64,000 nucleotides of DNA. Source: CALGFI01 sp963786805. Lineage in GTDB: Bacteria > Actinomycetota > UBA4738 > HRBIN12. Shown piece by piece: positions 36,052 through 45,769 of this stretch (the stretch's first letter is position 1; every line of letters starts with the position of its first letter). Location of the stretch: the NCBI GenBank assembly GCA_963786805.1, contig CAWBAK010000003.1, positions 1 to 64,000 on the forward strand, read 5' to 3'. Below the pieces are notes generated by a model. The model searched no databases. It was not told where the DNA came from and worked only from the letters and a program-made list of their open reading frames with translations. The position numbers and the translations under genes are program-made.

Positions 36052-36565
36052 CGGCGTCCTCCTCGATCTCGAGCGCGCCCATCATCGCCTTGCGGGCGCG
36101 ATGCATCCGGCTCTTCACGGTGCCGACGCGCACCCCGAGCACGTCGGCGGTCTCCTGGTACGACATCCCGAACACCTCGATCAACAGGAACGGCTCGCGG
36201 TGCTCCTCGGAGACCGCCGCGAGCGCGGTCTGCAGCTCCATCCGCGTCTGCGCGTCGGCCTGCCCGACGGGCGGAGGCGGCTCCTTCTCCAGGTTCACCT
36301 TCCGAGCCCGGATCGCGTCCATCGCGCAGTTCCGCGCGATGCGGAACAGCCAGCTCGAGAACTTCGAGTCCCCGCGGAACCCCTTGAGGAACCGGAACGC
36401 CCGCAGGAACGCCTCCTGCGTGACGTCCTCGGCGAGCGTGCGATCCCGCGTGAAATGGCAGGCGAAGCGCCACACGTCGGCCTGGTACATCCGCACGAGG
36501 TCCTCGAACGCGCCGACGTCGCCCTGGCGGGCGCGCGCGAGCGTTCGCGGGTCGGGGTCGTGCAC
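36041..36565 (-). CDS. ECF-type RNA polymerase sigma factor
   Basis: A group 4 sigma factor of about 174 residues. Region 2 has DLVRMYQADVWRFACHFTRD, AEDVTQEAFLRAFR and FSSWLFRIARNCAMD; region 4 has SEEHREPFLLIEVFGMSYQETADVLGVRVGTVKSRMHRAR. It directs transcription of its own regulon, held off by the overlapping anti-sigma gene. I chose GTG at 36565 (GAGAGG 7 bases before) over the TTG at 36598, because a TACATT -10-like box at 36602-36597 would place the transcript start downstream of the latter. Confidence 0.92.
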   Translation of the reverse strand: MHDPDPRTLARARQGDVGAFEDLVRMYQADVWRFACHFTRDRTLAEDVTQEAFLRAFRFLKGFRGDSKFSSWLFRIARNCAMDAIRARKVNLEKEPPPPVGQADAQTRMELQTALAAVSEEHREPFLLIEVFGMSYQETADVLGVRVGTVKSRMHRARKAMMGALEIEEDAGGS

Positions 36566-36743
36566 CGATTCGCCTCTCTCGGTCCGGCCGGCCACCAATG
36601 TAGCCCCCCGATCTGGCCGTCGATACCCTCGATGACCTGCCTCGATGAACGGGGGAACGCCGGCGCGACCGGGAAGGCCTCCTCTCCCATCTTCGGATCC
36701 GCCCGTACGACCGGGGCTGGAGCCCGATGGTTCCGAGGGGTGC

Positions 36744-36995
36744 CTAGCCCGAGAGGCGGGCCGAGGGGTGCTCGAGGCGCTCGGCCAGGCGCTCGGCGCG
36801 CTCGGCGGCCTCTTCCTGGAGCCCGGCGCTCACGGCGCCGGTGATGGCCAGGAGCTCGGACTCGACCCGGCGGCCGATCCGGCTGGGACCGCGCTGGAAC
36901 TGCTGCTCCAGGCGCGCGACCGCCCGTTCCAGGCGTACGACGGGGTCGCGCTCACGCGCCTCCCGCCACTCCGCGAGCTCGACGATCTCACCCAT
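36744..36995 (-). CDS. Small coiled-coil hypothetical protein
   Basis: An 83-residue, highly charged helical protein (VELAEWREARERDPVVRLERAVARLE and RAERLAERLE) with no membrane or signal segment. Not recognised as a named family, though similar short proteins occur next to regulatory genes in Actinobacteria. The ATG at 36995 is the first sensible start; the open frame upstream of it has no protein-like character. No clear ribosome-binding site, so a leaderless message is possible. Confidence 0.55.
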   Translation of the reverse strand: MGEIVELAEWREARERDPVVRLERAVARLEQQFQRGPSRIGRRVESELLAITGAVSAGLQEEAAERAERLAERLEHPSARLSG

Positions 36996-37063
36996 GGCCC
37001 GATCGTAGAGCCCCCGTCTGACATTTCCAGGGAACCTCGGCCGAGATCCCGTCGCTTCACGCG

Positions 37064-37600
37064 CTAGGGGCCTGGCGGGGCACCGAGATCCAACCATCCG
37101 GTCCGGTCGCCGATCCTTCGGTCGTCCGCTTCGAGCCACAGGCTCATCGCCCGAACCTCATAGGTGGGATCCGCATCATCGACGATCGCCTCGAAGGCGA
37201 CGCGCAGCAGGCTGGACTCGGCGAAATGAACGGGCGCGCTCCAGCAGTTCCTGCGACTGAATCCACAGCTCGAGCCGAAATCGCCGTACAGGAACACCGT
37301 GCGTCCATCCCGCCTTCGCAGGAAGTAGCCATCGAGGAAGGAGGTGAGGTGGATGGTCACACCCGTCGGACGTCTGCTCCGGTGGACGATCGCGGAAGGT
37401 TGGAAGCCGTCGTGGAACGTGATGGTGAGACGGATCTTCTCCCCGTCCGAAGTGAACGATGCTCCGATCCACCTCAGGTCGAGGGGACCATCCACGTCGT
37501 CGGCATCCCAATCGCCGATCGCCAGCGCCGGCGAAGGAAGAAAGAGGAGGAGTGCCGAGATCAGAAGCACGACCCGCCGAGCCACGCGTGCGCCTCCCAT
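37064..37600 (-). CDS. Secreted protein of unknown function
   Basis: A 178-residue protein with a strong signal peptide (VARRVVLLISALLLFLPSPALA, cleavage near residue 27). The mature part reads as a beta-sandwich (IRLTITFHDGFQP, GVTIHLTSFLDGYFL, LLRVAFEAIVDDADPTYEVRAMSLW). It has two close cysteines (SSCGFSRRNC). The layout recalls extracellular beta-jelly domains but I cannot name it. It is divergent from the Tad pilus operon. Confidence 0.7.
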   Translation of the reverse strand: MGGARVARRVVLLISALLLFLPSPALAIGDWDADDVDGPLDLRWIGASFTSDGEKIRLTITFHDGFQPSAIVHRSRRPTGVTIHLTSFLDGYFLRRRDGRTVFLYGDFGSSCGFSRRNCWSAPVHFAESSLLRVAFEAIVDDADPTYEVRAMSLWLEADDRRIGDRTGWLDLGAPPGP

Positions 37601-37797
37601 CGAACGGGGCCGTCGCGAATATCGACGATGGCACGTATGCTCGACCGGTGCAAACCGATTCTCACCCGACGCTCCACCCCCCACGGATCCTTGACGTTGC
37701 ATCACCCCTTGCCGGCGATGGACTCCCCGGACGGCCGATGCGAGCATCCCCGGGTTCCATCCACCTTGTCGCAGAATCGAATCGGCCGGCCTGGCGA

Positions 37798-37826
37798 TTG
37801 TTCGCTCGGGCCGGTGCGCGTAATCT
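37798..37826 (+). promoter_or_regulatory. Probable promoter of the Tad pilus operon
   Basis: TTGTTC (37798-37803) and TAATCT (37821-37826) are 17 bases apart, about 90 bases before the tadZ start. The rest of the 37601-37916 divergent region has no gene; the promoter of the secreted protein must lie in its left part. Confidence 0.5.
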
Positions 37827-37916
37827 CGCGCCACGCGGTTCGCACCGCGCTCCCCGATCCTCTCCCTCGCTTCACCGCATCGCGGTCGTCCTTCCCCTCG
37901 GACGTTTGGAGCGTTG

Positions 37917-39029
37917 ATGGAGGAGGTCGCGCGGATCGTGCTGGCGCTCGAGCACTCGGAGATCGCAGAGGAGGTCATGCACTTCCTCGACCGGACCGGC
38001 CGCGTGCGCGTCGTCGGCACCGCCGGGGATGAGCGTCAGCTTCAGGAAGCGATCCGTCAGCTCGAGCCCGACGCGGTCGTGGCTTCTCCCGCACTCGTTC
38101 CCGCCCGCGGAGATCTCAACGCGAGCACGTTGTTCGCGCTGGACACGACGCAATCGGTAGGGACGCTCCGTCGAGCGATCCGGGCCGGCGCGGCCGGGTT
38201 CTTCCTGTGGCCCGCGGAACGTGAAGAGCTCGCCCTCGCCGCCGTGCGGATCCGCCCGCCGCTCGAACACGGCGTGGAGGGTCGCGCCCGCGTGGTGGCC
38301 GTCTACGGGCCCCGAGGAGGGGCCGGGACGACGTTCGTCGCGACCCACCTCGCCGCCGCGCTCGCGAGACGAGGTGGCAGGTGCGTGCTCGTCGACCTCG
38401 ATGTCGTGTTCGCCGACGCGTCCGCCGCCGTGGGAGTCCCCGCGGACGAGGAGGTTCGAACCGTCGCCGACCTCCTGCCTCTCGAAGACGAGGTGTCTCC
38501 TCGACATGTCGAGGAGGTGCTGTGGAAGCACCCGCAGGGTTTCGGCGTGCTGCTCGCTCCGGGTGACGAGCTCGGGGCCGTGCAGGTCCGGGGCCGTCAC
38601 TATCGCTCGGCGGTCTCGGCGGTCCGCCGAACATGCGACGTCGTGGTGCTCCACGTTCCTCGTGGGCTCGACGAGATCTCGCGGACCGGTCTCGACCTCG
38701 CCGATCAGGTCCTCGTCGTGCTCGGCCTCGACGTCCTGTCGTTCCGGGACGCGAAGCGGGCGATCGCCGCCGCCGGGCTCGAAGACCGATGCGCGTTCGT
38801 CGTCAACCGCGCACGCCGTTCGGAGATCTCTCCGAAGGATGTCGAGCGCGTGTTCGGAACGCCGGCGCTCGCCGTCATCCCGGCGGAGCGAAGCGTGCCC
38901 GCCGCGCAGGACCGAGGGCAGCTGCTCCCGATGCGGGGCCGTCTCGGCCGGGCGATCGACGGGTTGGCGCGCCGCCTCACGGAGGGTTCGAGCAGCGAAG
39001 CGGTCGTCCAAGAAGGTGAGGTCTCGTGA
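37917..39029 (+). CDS. TadZ/CpaE-like pilus assembly ATPase (MinD/ParA family)
   Basis: The protein has an N-terminal receiver-like domain without a clear phospho-Asp (about 1-120), as usual in CpaE/TadZ. A MinD-like ATPase follows, with P-loop VYGPRGGAGTTFVATHLA, VLVDLDVVFADASAAVGV and the VVNRARRSEIS segment. These proteins position the Tad secretion apparatus at a cell site. TTG and ATG lie side by side at 37914 and 37917; the ATG has GGAG at good distance. The stop overlaps the tadA start (GTGA). Confidence 0.88.
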   Translation: MEEVARIVLALEHSEIAEEVMHFLDRTGRVRVVGTAGDERQLQEAIRQLEPDAVVASPALVPARGDLNASTLFALDTTQSVGTLRRAIRAGAAGFFLWPAEREELALAAVRIRPPLEHGVEGRARVVAVYGPRGGAGTTFVATHLAAALARRGGRCVLVDLDVVFADASAAVGVPADEEVRTVADLLPLEDEVSPRHVEEVLWKHPQGFGVLLAPGDELGAVQVRGRHYRSAVSAVRRTCDVVVLHVPRGLDEISRTGLDLADQVLVVLGLDVLSFRDAKRAIAAAGLEDRCAFVVNRARRSEISPKDVERVFGTPALAVIPAERSVPAAQDRGQLLPMRGRLGRAIDGLARRLTEGSSSEAVVQEGEVS

Positions 39030-40329
39030 GCGCCGTCGATACGCTCGGGGACGTCCGGCGAAGCCTGCACGAGCGCCTGCTGAGAAGGGTCGACGCGCGC
39101 GACCTCGACGGCATCTCGCGTGCGGAGCGCCGCCTCCTCGTCCGAGAGGAGGCGCTCGCGGTCCTGCGCGAAGACGGTCACATCCTCCCGCAGGGCGCGC
39201 TCGCGAAAGTGGTCAATGAGGTCTCGGACGCGGTCGTCGGGGCAGGTCCGGTCGAGTTCCTGTTGAGGGATCCGGACGTCACCGAAGTGATGGTGAACGG
39301 CCCCGACGACGTCTACGTGGAGCGGAAGGGGCGGATCGAAAAGGTGGTGGATCGTCTGTTTGAGGGGGAGGAGGCGGTTCTCCATCTGATCGAGCGCATC
39401 GTGGCACCCCTGGGCCTTCGGGTCGATGGTTCGTCACCTTGGGTGGACGCGCGACTGCCAGATGGTTCGCGGGTGCATGCGATCGTTCCGCCCCTTTCGC
39501 TCTGCGGTCCCGTCTTGAACGTCCGCAAGTTCACGTCGATCCCGATGCGGCCCGAAGAGCATCGTCGCCAACGGGACGATCTCGCCGCCCATGCTGGCCT
39601 TCCTCGCCGCGTGTGTCCGGGGACGGGCGAACGTCATCGTCTCCGGCGGCACGAGCTCGGGCAAGACCACGCTGCTCGGAGTGCTGTCGTCGTTCGTTCC
39701 CGACGGGGAGCGGATCATCACGATCGAGGATGCGGCCGAGCTCCGGCTGGCCAAGCCGCATGTGATCGGTCTCGAGGCCCGGCCCGCGAATGTCGAGGGA
39801 GAAGGTGAGGTGACGGTGCGCGACCTCGTGCGCAACGCCCTTCGGATGCGCCCCGACCGGATCGTCATCGGCGAGGTTCGCGGCGGTGAAGCGCTCGACA
39901 TGCTGCAGGCGATGAACACGGGTCACGATGGATCGCTCTGCACGGCTCATGCGAACTCGGCTCGGCACGTGCTCTGGCGGATCGAGACGATGGCGATGAT
40001 GTCCGACGTCGACCTGCCCGTTGCCCATGTGCGGACACAGGTCGCCGGCGCGATCGACGTGATCGTCCACATGGCGCGCCTGCGAGACGGCCGGCGCCTT
40101 GCGTTCCAAGTTGCGACCGTGGACGGGGTCGATCCCGCGGGTGACCCGATCGTGACCGAGATCTTCGGGTTCCGTCCTCGCATCGGTCGCGATGGCGACG
40201 TTCGTCGCGACGGGAGTCGTTCCGCCGCTCGCCAAGACCCTTGAAGGTCGCGGACAAGACGTTCCGGCGGAGTGGTTCGATGTCGGCGTTGGTCTCGACC
40301 TCGGTACCCATCCCTTCGAACGGTCGTGA
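39026..40329 (+). CDS. Tad pilus secretion ATPase (TadA/CpaF), twice frameshifted
   Basis: The hexameric motor of type IVc pilus assembly. The N-terminal part ends LNVRKFTSIPM; after a shift at about 39549-39553 it continues PKSIVANGTISPPMLAFL with Walker A VSGGTSSGKTTL, the TIEDAAELRL Asp box, DRIVIGEVRGGEA (Walker B) and the His box TGHDGSLCTAHAN. A second shift at about 40196-40201 leads to FVATGVVPPLAKTLEGRG and DVPAEWFDVG, the usual CpaF C-terminus, and a stop at 40327-40329. That stop overlaps the tadB GTG by 4 bases, like the other junctions in the operon, which strongly supports the corrected frame. Confidence 0.88.
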
Positions 40330-41162
40330 ACGGCGCGCTGCTGGCTGCGTGCTGTGCGACCTCCGCGGTCGCGATGCTCGGCGCCGCGATCGCTGGTCCA
40401 GAGGACGAGACGGCCTCCTCGGGCGGATGGGCGAGGAGCCGTCGTCCGTTCAGGAGAGGTCGTCCCTCGATCGGTCTGCCTCGTGCGGTGATCGCGATGG
40501 GTGCGGGAGGGCTCGGTGCGATGCTCGGCGCGCTGGTCGCGGGCCCGCCGGGCGTCGTGCTCGGTCTCGCGGCGGCCGCGTTCCCGTACCTCGTGGACCG
40601 ACATCGAGCGACTCGGCGCGCTCACCTGATCGAGGAGCAGCTCATCGACGCGGTGGGTGCGATCGCCTCGGCACTCCGATCCGGCCGATCGCTCGTGCAG
40701 TCCCTCGAGGTGGCGGCGGGCGAGGTCGAGGCACCGCTGGGATCCCTGCTTTCCCAAGGGGCTGATCGGTCGTCGCTCGGTGTGCCGTTCGAGGAGGTCC
40801 TTGACGAACTGGCCGAGCAGATCGGCACCTCGGACGGTCGCCTGGTCATCGGGGTCCTCCGGCTGCACCGCCGCACCGGAGGCGCCCTCGCGGCCTCGCT
40901 CGACGACGTTACCCGGACGCTCCGCGCTCGCCGTGACGGCGCCCGCGAGCTGCGATCGCTCACCGCACAGGCACGTCTCTCCGCGGCGATCCTCGGGTTG
41001 CTCCCGGTCGGGTTCTTCCTGTTCCTGTCGGTCGTCGCGCGACGGGACGTCGAAACCGCGTACCACACCACCGCGGGCGCCTCGGCGATCGGGATCGGGC
41101 TCGCACTGCAGGGGCTTGCATTCGTGTGGATCCGCCACCTGCTTCGGGTCGAGGAAGCATGA
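40326..41162 (+). CDS. Tad pilus inner-membrane protein (TadB)
   Basis: A type II/IV secretion F-domain protein of 278 residues. It has an N-terminal helix, a basic pair of helices near 80-110 (AAAAFPYLVDRHRATRRAHL), and the cytoplasmic T2SSF domain: LIDAVGAIASALRSGRSLVQSLEVAA, PFEEVLDELAEQIG and GGALAASLDDVTRTLRARR. Two C-terminal membrane helices follow. It forms the platform on which TadA acts. The GTG at 40326 is chosen because it overlaps the repaired tadA stop. ATGA overlap with tadC. Confidence 0.88.
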   Translation: MNGALLAACCATSAVAMLGAAIAGPEDETASSGGWARSRRPFRRGRPSIGLPRAVIAMGAGGLGAMLGALVAGPPGVVLGLAAAAFPYLVDRHRATRRAHLIEEQLIDAVGAIASALRSGRSLVQSLEVAAGEVEAPLGSLLSQGADRSSLGVPFEEVLDELAEQIGTSDGRLVIGVLRLHRRTGGALAASLDDVTRTLRARRDGARELRSLTAQARLSAAILGLLPVGFFLFLSVVARRDVETAYHTTAGASAIGIGLALQGLAFVWIRHLLRVEEA

Positions 41163-41990
41163 GCGCCGTGCCTTTCGCTGCGGCGGTGGCCTCGCTGTCT
41201 TCGGTGCTCGCGGTCGCGGCGATGGCGACAGCGGCTCGCGAGCCGGTGTTGGCCCGCGTCGGGATCACCGGTGGAAAGCCCCGGTCGCCGATCCGCGTCG
41301 GCTTGCGATGGATCGGGAGTCGTTTCGAGCGGTTCCACGGACGGCTGCGAGCGCTCGTCCTCGAGGCCGATGCCTCCTGGACGGTCGATGAGGTTGCGGG
41401 AGCCAAGGTCCTCGGACCGGTCGTGATCCTCGCGGTCGCGCTCCTCGCTCGGGGATCGCTCGTGCTGCTCGGTGTGCCGTTCGCGATCCTCGCATCCCGC
41501 GTCCCGGAACTCGTCCTCGCGCGTGCCGCACGCCGCCGGAGGCTTGCGGCATCCCGGGAGGTCCCGCTCTTCCTCGATCTGCTCGCCGTGACGACGTCGG
41601 CAGGGCTCCCTCCTCAGCTGGCCGTTCGCGTCGCCACGGAACCACTGCGCGGCCCCCTCGGCGAGGAGCTGCGCGGCGCGGTCGGCCGAGTGGATCTCGG
41701 GCGTCGCTGGCGGGACGAGATCGCCGCTTCGGCAAGCCGGCTCGCGCAGCACGACCTCGGGCGAGCGATACGACTCCTGCTTCGAACCCAACGACTGGGC
41801 ACCTCGCTGGCAGATGAGATGTCTCGCTTGGCAGCGGACGTCCGCGAGGGAGCGCGCATACGCGCGGTCGAGCGTGCGCGGACGGCTCCGGTGAAGATGC
41901 TCTTCCCCCTCGTGTTCCTGAATCCTCCCCGCGTTCCTCCTCCTCACGGTGGTTCCCGTCCTGTTGACCACCGTTCGGTCGATCGGTTGA
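41159..41990 (+). CDS. Tad pilus inner-membrane protein (TadC), C-terminal frameshift
   Basis: The second T2SSF-domain platform protein. It has REVPLFLDLLAVTTSAGLPPQLAVRVA, SLADEMSRLAADVREGARIRAVERARTAPVKMLFPLV, then a break. After about 41919-41922 the normal last helix reads in another frame (ILPAFLLLTVVPVLLTTVRSIG, stop at 41988-41990). As written the frame would run to 42085 across the pilin gene, which is not credible. The ATG overlaps the tadB stop by 4 bases. Confidence 0.85.
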
Positions 41991-42003
41991 GAGGAGTGGC
42001 GCC

Positions 42004-42198
42004 ATGTTTCTGTCCTGGTACGTCCGTGCGCGCGTGCGTCTGTCCCAGCAGGTCGGGCAGACCACCGCCGAGTACGCCCTCGTGATCCTGGCCGCGGCCG
42101 CGGTGGCGGTCGTGCTGATCGCGTGGGCGAGATCGTCGGGGAAGCTTCCCGCGTTCTTCGACAACATCATCGACCAGGTTGCGGGAAGTGCGTCCTGA
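42004..42198 (+). CDS. DUF4244 / Flp-type major pilin
   Basis: A 64-residue prepilin-like protein. The segment VGQTTAEYALVILAAAAVAVVLIAWA has the Flp pattern: Gly before the mature helix, Glu at position +5 and a following Tyr, as used for pilus subunit packing. GGAG lies before the ATG. It is 13 bases after the repaired tadC end. A prepilin peptidase (TadV/CpaA type) is not in the window. Confidence 0.88.
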   Translation: MFLSWYVRARVRLSQQVGQTTAEYALVILAAAAVAVVLIAWARSSGKLPAFFDNIIDQVAGSAS

Positions 42199-42577
42199 CG
42201 CACGCGGCGAATCGGGTTCGGCCGTCGTCGAGTTCGCCTTGCTCCTCCCGATCCTGCTGCTCCTTCTGCTCGCGGTCGTCCAGGTCGGTGTGCTCGCAAG
42301 CGACCGGCTGCTCCTGGCGCAGGCAGCGAGAGCGGGTGCGCGTGAGGCGGCCGTCCAGGAGTTGGACGAGGCGGTCCGCGAAGCGGCGACCGCGGCGGGA
42401 GCCGGACTCGATCCCGAGCGACTTCGGCTCGAGGTTGCCCGGACGGGCTCGAGGGGTTCGCCCGTGACGGTGTCGTTGTCCTACGACGTTCCGATCGTCG
42501 GCCTCCTGGCGGGCTGGTTGCTTCCGCCGACCGTCACCATCTCGACCGCGGCTACTGCCCGTCAGGAGTTCGGGTGA
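42179..42577 (+). CDS. TadE-like minor pseudopilin
   Basis: A 132-residue protein with the TadE hallmark GSAVVEFALLLPILLLLLLAVVQVG, in which the Glu-Phe pair follows the pilin-type processing site. One membrane helix precedes a small exported domain. The start is either TTG 42179 or GTG 42188; neither has a strong ribosome-binding site, and both overlap the pilin gene end. GTGA overlap with the next gene. Confidence 0.85.
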   Translation: MREVRPDARGESGSAVVEFALLLPILLLLLLAVVQVGVLASDRLLLAQAARAGAREAAVQELDEAVREAATAAGAGLDPERLRLEVARTGSRGSPVTVSLSYDVPIVGLLAGWLLPPTVTISTAATARQEFG

Positions 42578-42963
42578 CGACCCGCCGACCCCTGCGCGAC
42601 GAGAGCGAGCGCGGTTCGGTGTCGGTCCTCGTCGCGGCGATCGTCGCGGTCGTGGTCGTGCTCGCTCTCGGAACGGCCGACGTCGCCAGGGTCCTCGCGA
42701 CGGCGGCGAGCGCCCAGACGGCCGCCGATGCATCGGCGCTCGCAGCCGTCCAGGAGCTCGCGATGCCGAGTGGACTGGTTCCGGCCGAGGTCGCGGGCGA
42801 GTACGCCGAGCGGAACGGGGCGTTCCTGGTGTCGTGCGAGTGTCCGGTGGAATCCTTCGAGGCGGTGGTCTCGGTTCGCATGCCGGTCGGCACGCTGTTG
42901 CTGTTCGCCGACGACCGACTCGTCGAGGCGGTCGCCCGAGCCGTCGTGGACCTGCCGCCTTGA
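42574..42963 (+). CDS. TadG-related pseudopilin (Rv3654c-like TadE-family protein)
   Basis: A 129-residue protein with RGSVSVLVAAIVAVVVVLALGTADVARVL and AQTAADASALAAVQEL, the signature of Rv3654c-like proteins at the end of actinobacterial Tad loci. It has one membrane helix and two close cysteines (SCEC) in the exported part. It is the last gene of the pilus operon, coupled by GTGA to the TadE-like gene. Confidence 0.85.
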   Translation: MTTRRPLRDESERGSVSVLVAAIVAVVVVLALGTADVARVLATAASAQTAADASALAAVQELAMPSGLVPAEVAGEYAERNGAFLVSCECPVESFEAVVSVRMPVGTLLLFADDRLVEAVARAVVDLPP

Positions 42964-43023
42964 GCGCTCCGGGTCGTCGGAGCCGGCCAACTTGACGGCG
43001 GTGGGGTGTACCATTCTCCGACC

Positions 43024-43419
43024 ATGGCGATGCGGCAGGTGTGGCCGAGGCGAGGGAAGCGGGCGCTGCTCGCGACCGTCGACTACACGTTGGCCAAGCG
43101 CGCCCTGCTTCGGCAGATGCGCACCGGCCTGCTCTCCCGTGCCGACATCTGCGACGCGCATCCCGAGCTGATCCGCGCGGCCAAGAACGTCGGCGAGAAC
43201 TGCCGCCGGACCTGCCCGGTCTGCCAGCAGGCCAAGCTTCGGCTCCTCGCGTACGTGTACGGGGACGGTCTGAAGCGCGAGAACGGGCGCGTGTGGCCGC
43301 TCGACGTCGGCATGTCGATGGCCGCCGACCGGCCGGGCTCCTGGTGTTACGTGGTCGAGGTCTGCACCGAGTGCCAGTGGAACCACCTGGCCGAGGCCTT
43401 CGTGGCCCGGGCCGTCTGA
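43024..43419 (+). CDS. DUF5318 family protein (zinc-ribbon-like)
   Basis: A 131-residue protein with two cysteine pairs (CRRTCPVCQQ and EVCTECQW) likely to bind zinc, and the conserved CDAHPELIRAAKNVG segment of DUF5318. The family is restricted to Actinobacteria and is often encoded directly upstream of a bifunctional penicillin-binding protein, as here. The ATG at 43024 is preferred to a GTG at 43006. Function unknown. Confidence 0.85.
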   Translation: MAMRQVWPRRGKRALLATVDYTLAKRALLRQMRTGLLSRADICDAHPELIRAAKNVGENCRRTCPVCQQAKLRLLAYVYGDGLKRENGRVWPLDVGMSMAADRPGSWCYVVEVCTECQWNHLAEAFVARAV

Positions 43420-43476
43420 CCTGCAGTTCCCTTCTCGTGCGCGTTCTGTGTTTCCGCAGGTCGAGTACCGGGAATC

Positions 43477-45757
43477 GTGCGGCTCGTGGCTACACTGAAA
43501 GACGGATTGCCCGCCGACACACGCGTCTGGACCCCCAGGGGTCGTAAGCACGCCCCCCAGAAGAAGCGGACGAACGCCAAGTCCAAGCCCAAGACCAAGG
43601 GTTTCAAGGCCTGGATGCGCCGCTGGTGGTGGGTGTTCGTCGTCGTGCCCGCCTCGGGGATGCTGCTCGTCCTTCTCATGCTGATGTACGTCTACTCGCA
43701 GCTCGACCTGCCGAAGACGCCGCCGCCGCTGCAGACGACCTACATCTACGACCGCGACGGCAACCAGATCGCCACGCTGCACGCCGGCGTGGACCGCACC
43801 ATCATCCCGTTCTCCGACATGCCGAAGACGCTTCGCAACGCGGTGCTCGCGGCCGAGGACGCCGGCTTCTACGAACACCCGGGGATCGACCCGATCGGCA
43901 TCGCGCGGGCCGCCTGGACCGATCTTGTCGCCGGCGGGGTCGTCCAGGGTGGCTCGACGATCACCCAGCAGCTCGTGAAGAACGTCTACGCGGGCGAGTA
44001 CGTCGAGGATCCGAAGACCGGCGAGGAGACGTACATCGTCCCGCCTCGCAACATCTCGCAGAAGGTCCGCGAGGCGCTCCTCGCGGTCAAGGTCGAGCAG
44101 GAGTTCAGCAAGGACGAGATCCTGGCGACCTATCTCAACACCGTCTACTTCGGGCACGGCGCCTATGGGGTCCAGGCCGCCGCTCAGACGTACTGGCAGA
44201 AGGACGCGAGTGAGCTCACGATCCTTGAGTCGGCGATGCTCGCCGGGCTGATCGCCACGCCGTCCACCTACGACCCCGTGGTGGACCCCGAGGGCGCCCA
44301 GGAGCGCCGCAACTATGTCCTCGGTCAGATGGTCGAGGAGGGCTATCTGACCGCCGAGCGCGCCGCGGCGATGGCCGAGATCGACGTCACGACGAACGAG
44401 ATCGAGATCGGCCTCAACTTCCCCGGCAAGCTCGGCTACTTCCTCGACCACACGCGGCGTGAGCTCATCCGCACTCGTGGGGAGTCGAATGTGTTCGGCG
44501 GCGGTCTCCAGGTCACCACGACCCTCGACAGCGACATGCAGAAGATGGCCGAGGATGCGGTCGGCGAACCGGCTGATCGACCCCGACGACCCGGATGCGG
44601 CGCTCGTCGCGATCGACCCGCGGGACGGGGGGATCCGGGCGATGTACGGGGGCAAGAACTTCAACCAGGAGCACGTGAACCTCGCGACCGGTGCCGGCGG
44701 CACGGGACGCCAGTCGGGCTCCTCGTTCAAGGTGTTCACGCTCGTCGCGGCGCTCGAGCAGGATTACGGACTCGATTCGCGTTGGAACGGGCCTTCATCG
44801 ATCACGATCCCGGATCCCCAGTGCTACACGGACGGTGAGCCGTGGGAGCTGTCGAACGCGAGCGACTCGGAGAACGGGGTCTTCACGCTGCTCTCGGCCA
44901 CGACGCACTCGGTGAACACGGTCTTCGCTCAAGTCGCGTCGGCGGTCGGGCCCGACTCGATCGTCGAGGTCGCGCACCGGATGGGGATCTCATCGCCCCT
45001 CGAGCCGGTCTGCTCGATCACGCTCGGGACGCAGTCGGTCACGCCGCTCGAGATGACGCGGGCCTACGCGACGCTCGCGGCCCGCGGGTGGCGACACCAA
45101 GCCACTCCGCTTCAGGAGGTGGAGGACCCGAACGGTGAGACCGACACGATCAACGCGCGAGGCCAGCAGGTGCTCGACGCGAACGATGCCGACATGGCGA
45201 CCTCGGCGCTCGAGACGGTGATCATCAGCGGGACCGGCACGAACGCGAACATCGGCCGCCCCGCGGCCGGCAAGACGGGCACCAACCAGGAGTACCGCGA
45301 CGCGTGGTTCTGCGGCTACACGCCGCAGCTCGCTACGTGCGTCTGGATGGGCTACGCGGAGGCCCAGCTGCCCCTCGTGAACGTCGAGGGGTACTCGGCC
45401 GTGTTCGGCGGAACGCTTCCGGCGCTGATCTGGCACGACTTCATGGCCGCAGCCACGGCGAACATGAAGGTCGTGGACTTCCACGAGCCGAACCCCGAGG
45501 GCTACACCCGCTCGGCGCCGACGCCGCCGCCGCTGCCCGCCCCGTCGGTGACGCCGTCGCCGACCGAGGAGCCCTCGCCGGAGCCGTCCCCGTCCGAGGA
45601 GCCGCCCTCGCCCTCGCCGACGGTCGAGCCCACGCCCACCGAGACGACCCCTCCACCGACGCCGACCGTCACGCCGCCCCCGACGCCTTCGGTGAGCCCG
45701 ACGGCCGGGGCGAGCCCGACGTCCGCTCCCCAGGCCCGTGCGCGAGGGCCCGGCTGA
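43477..45757 (+). CDS. Class A penicillin-binding protein (transglycosylase/transpeptidase), frameshifted
   Basis: A bifunctional peptidoglycan synthase. It has a basic cytoplasmic tail, one membrane helix (VFVVVPASGMLLVLLMLMYVY), then a GT51 domain with AAEDAGFYEHPGID (catalytic Glu) and GGSTITQQLVKN. After a one-base break at about 44562-44564 the transpeptidase domain follows: SGSSFK (catalytic Ser-x-x-Lys), SVN and GKTGT. The C-terminus is a long Pro/Thr/Ser/Glu-rich tail (about 75 residues), as in PonA proteins of related bacteria. A TACACT -10-like box at 43491 suggests the true start may lie shortly downstream of 43477. Confidence 0.88.
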
Positions 45758-45769
45758 CGCGCTCGCGCG

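Noticed and set aside
41990..42085. C-terminal extension of TadC over the pilin gene
   Set aside because: The last helix and a stop at 41990 are recovered in the other frame; the extension is out-of-frame pilin sequence.
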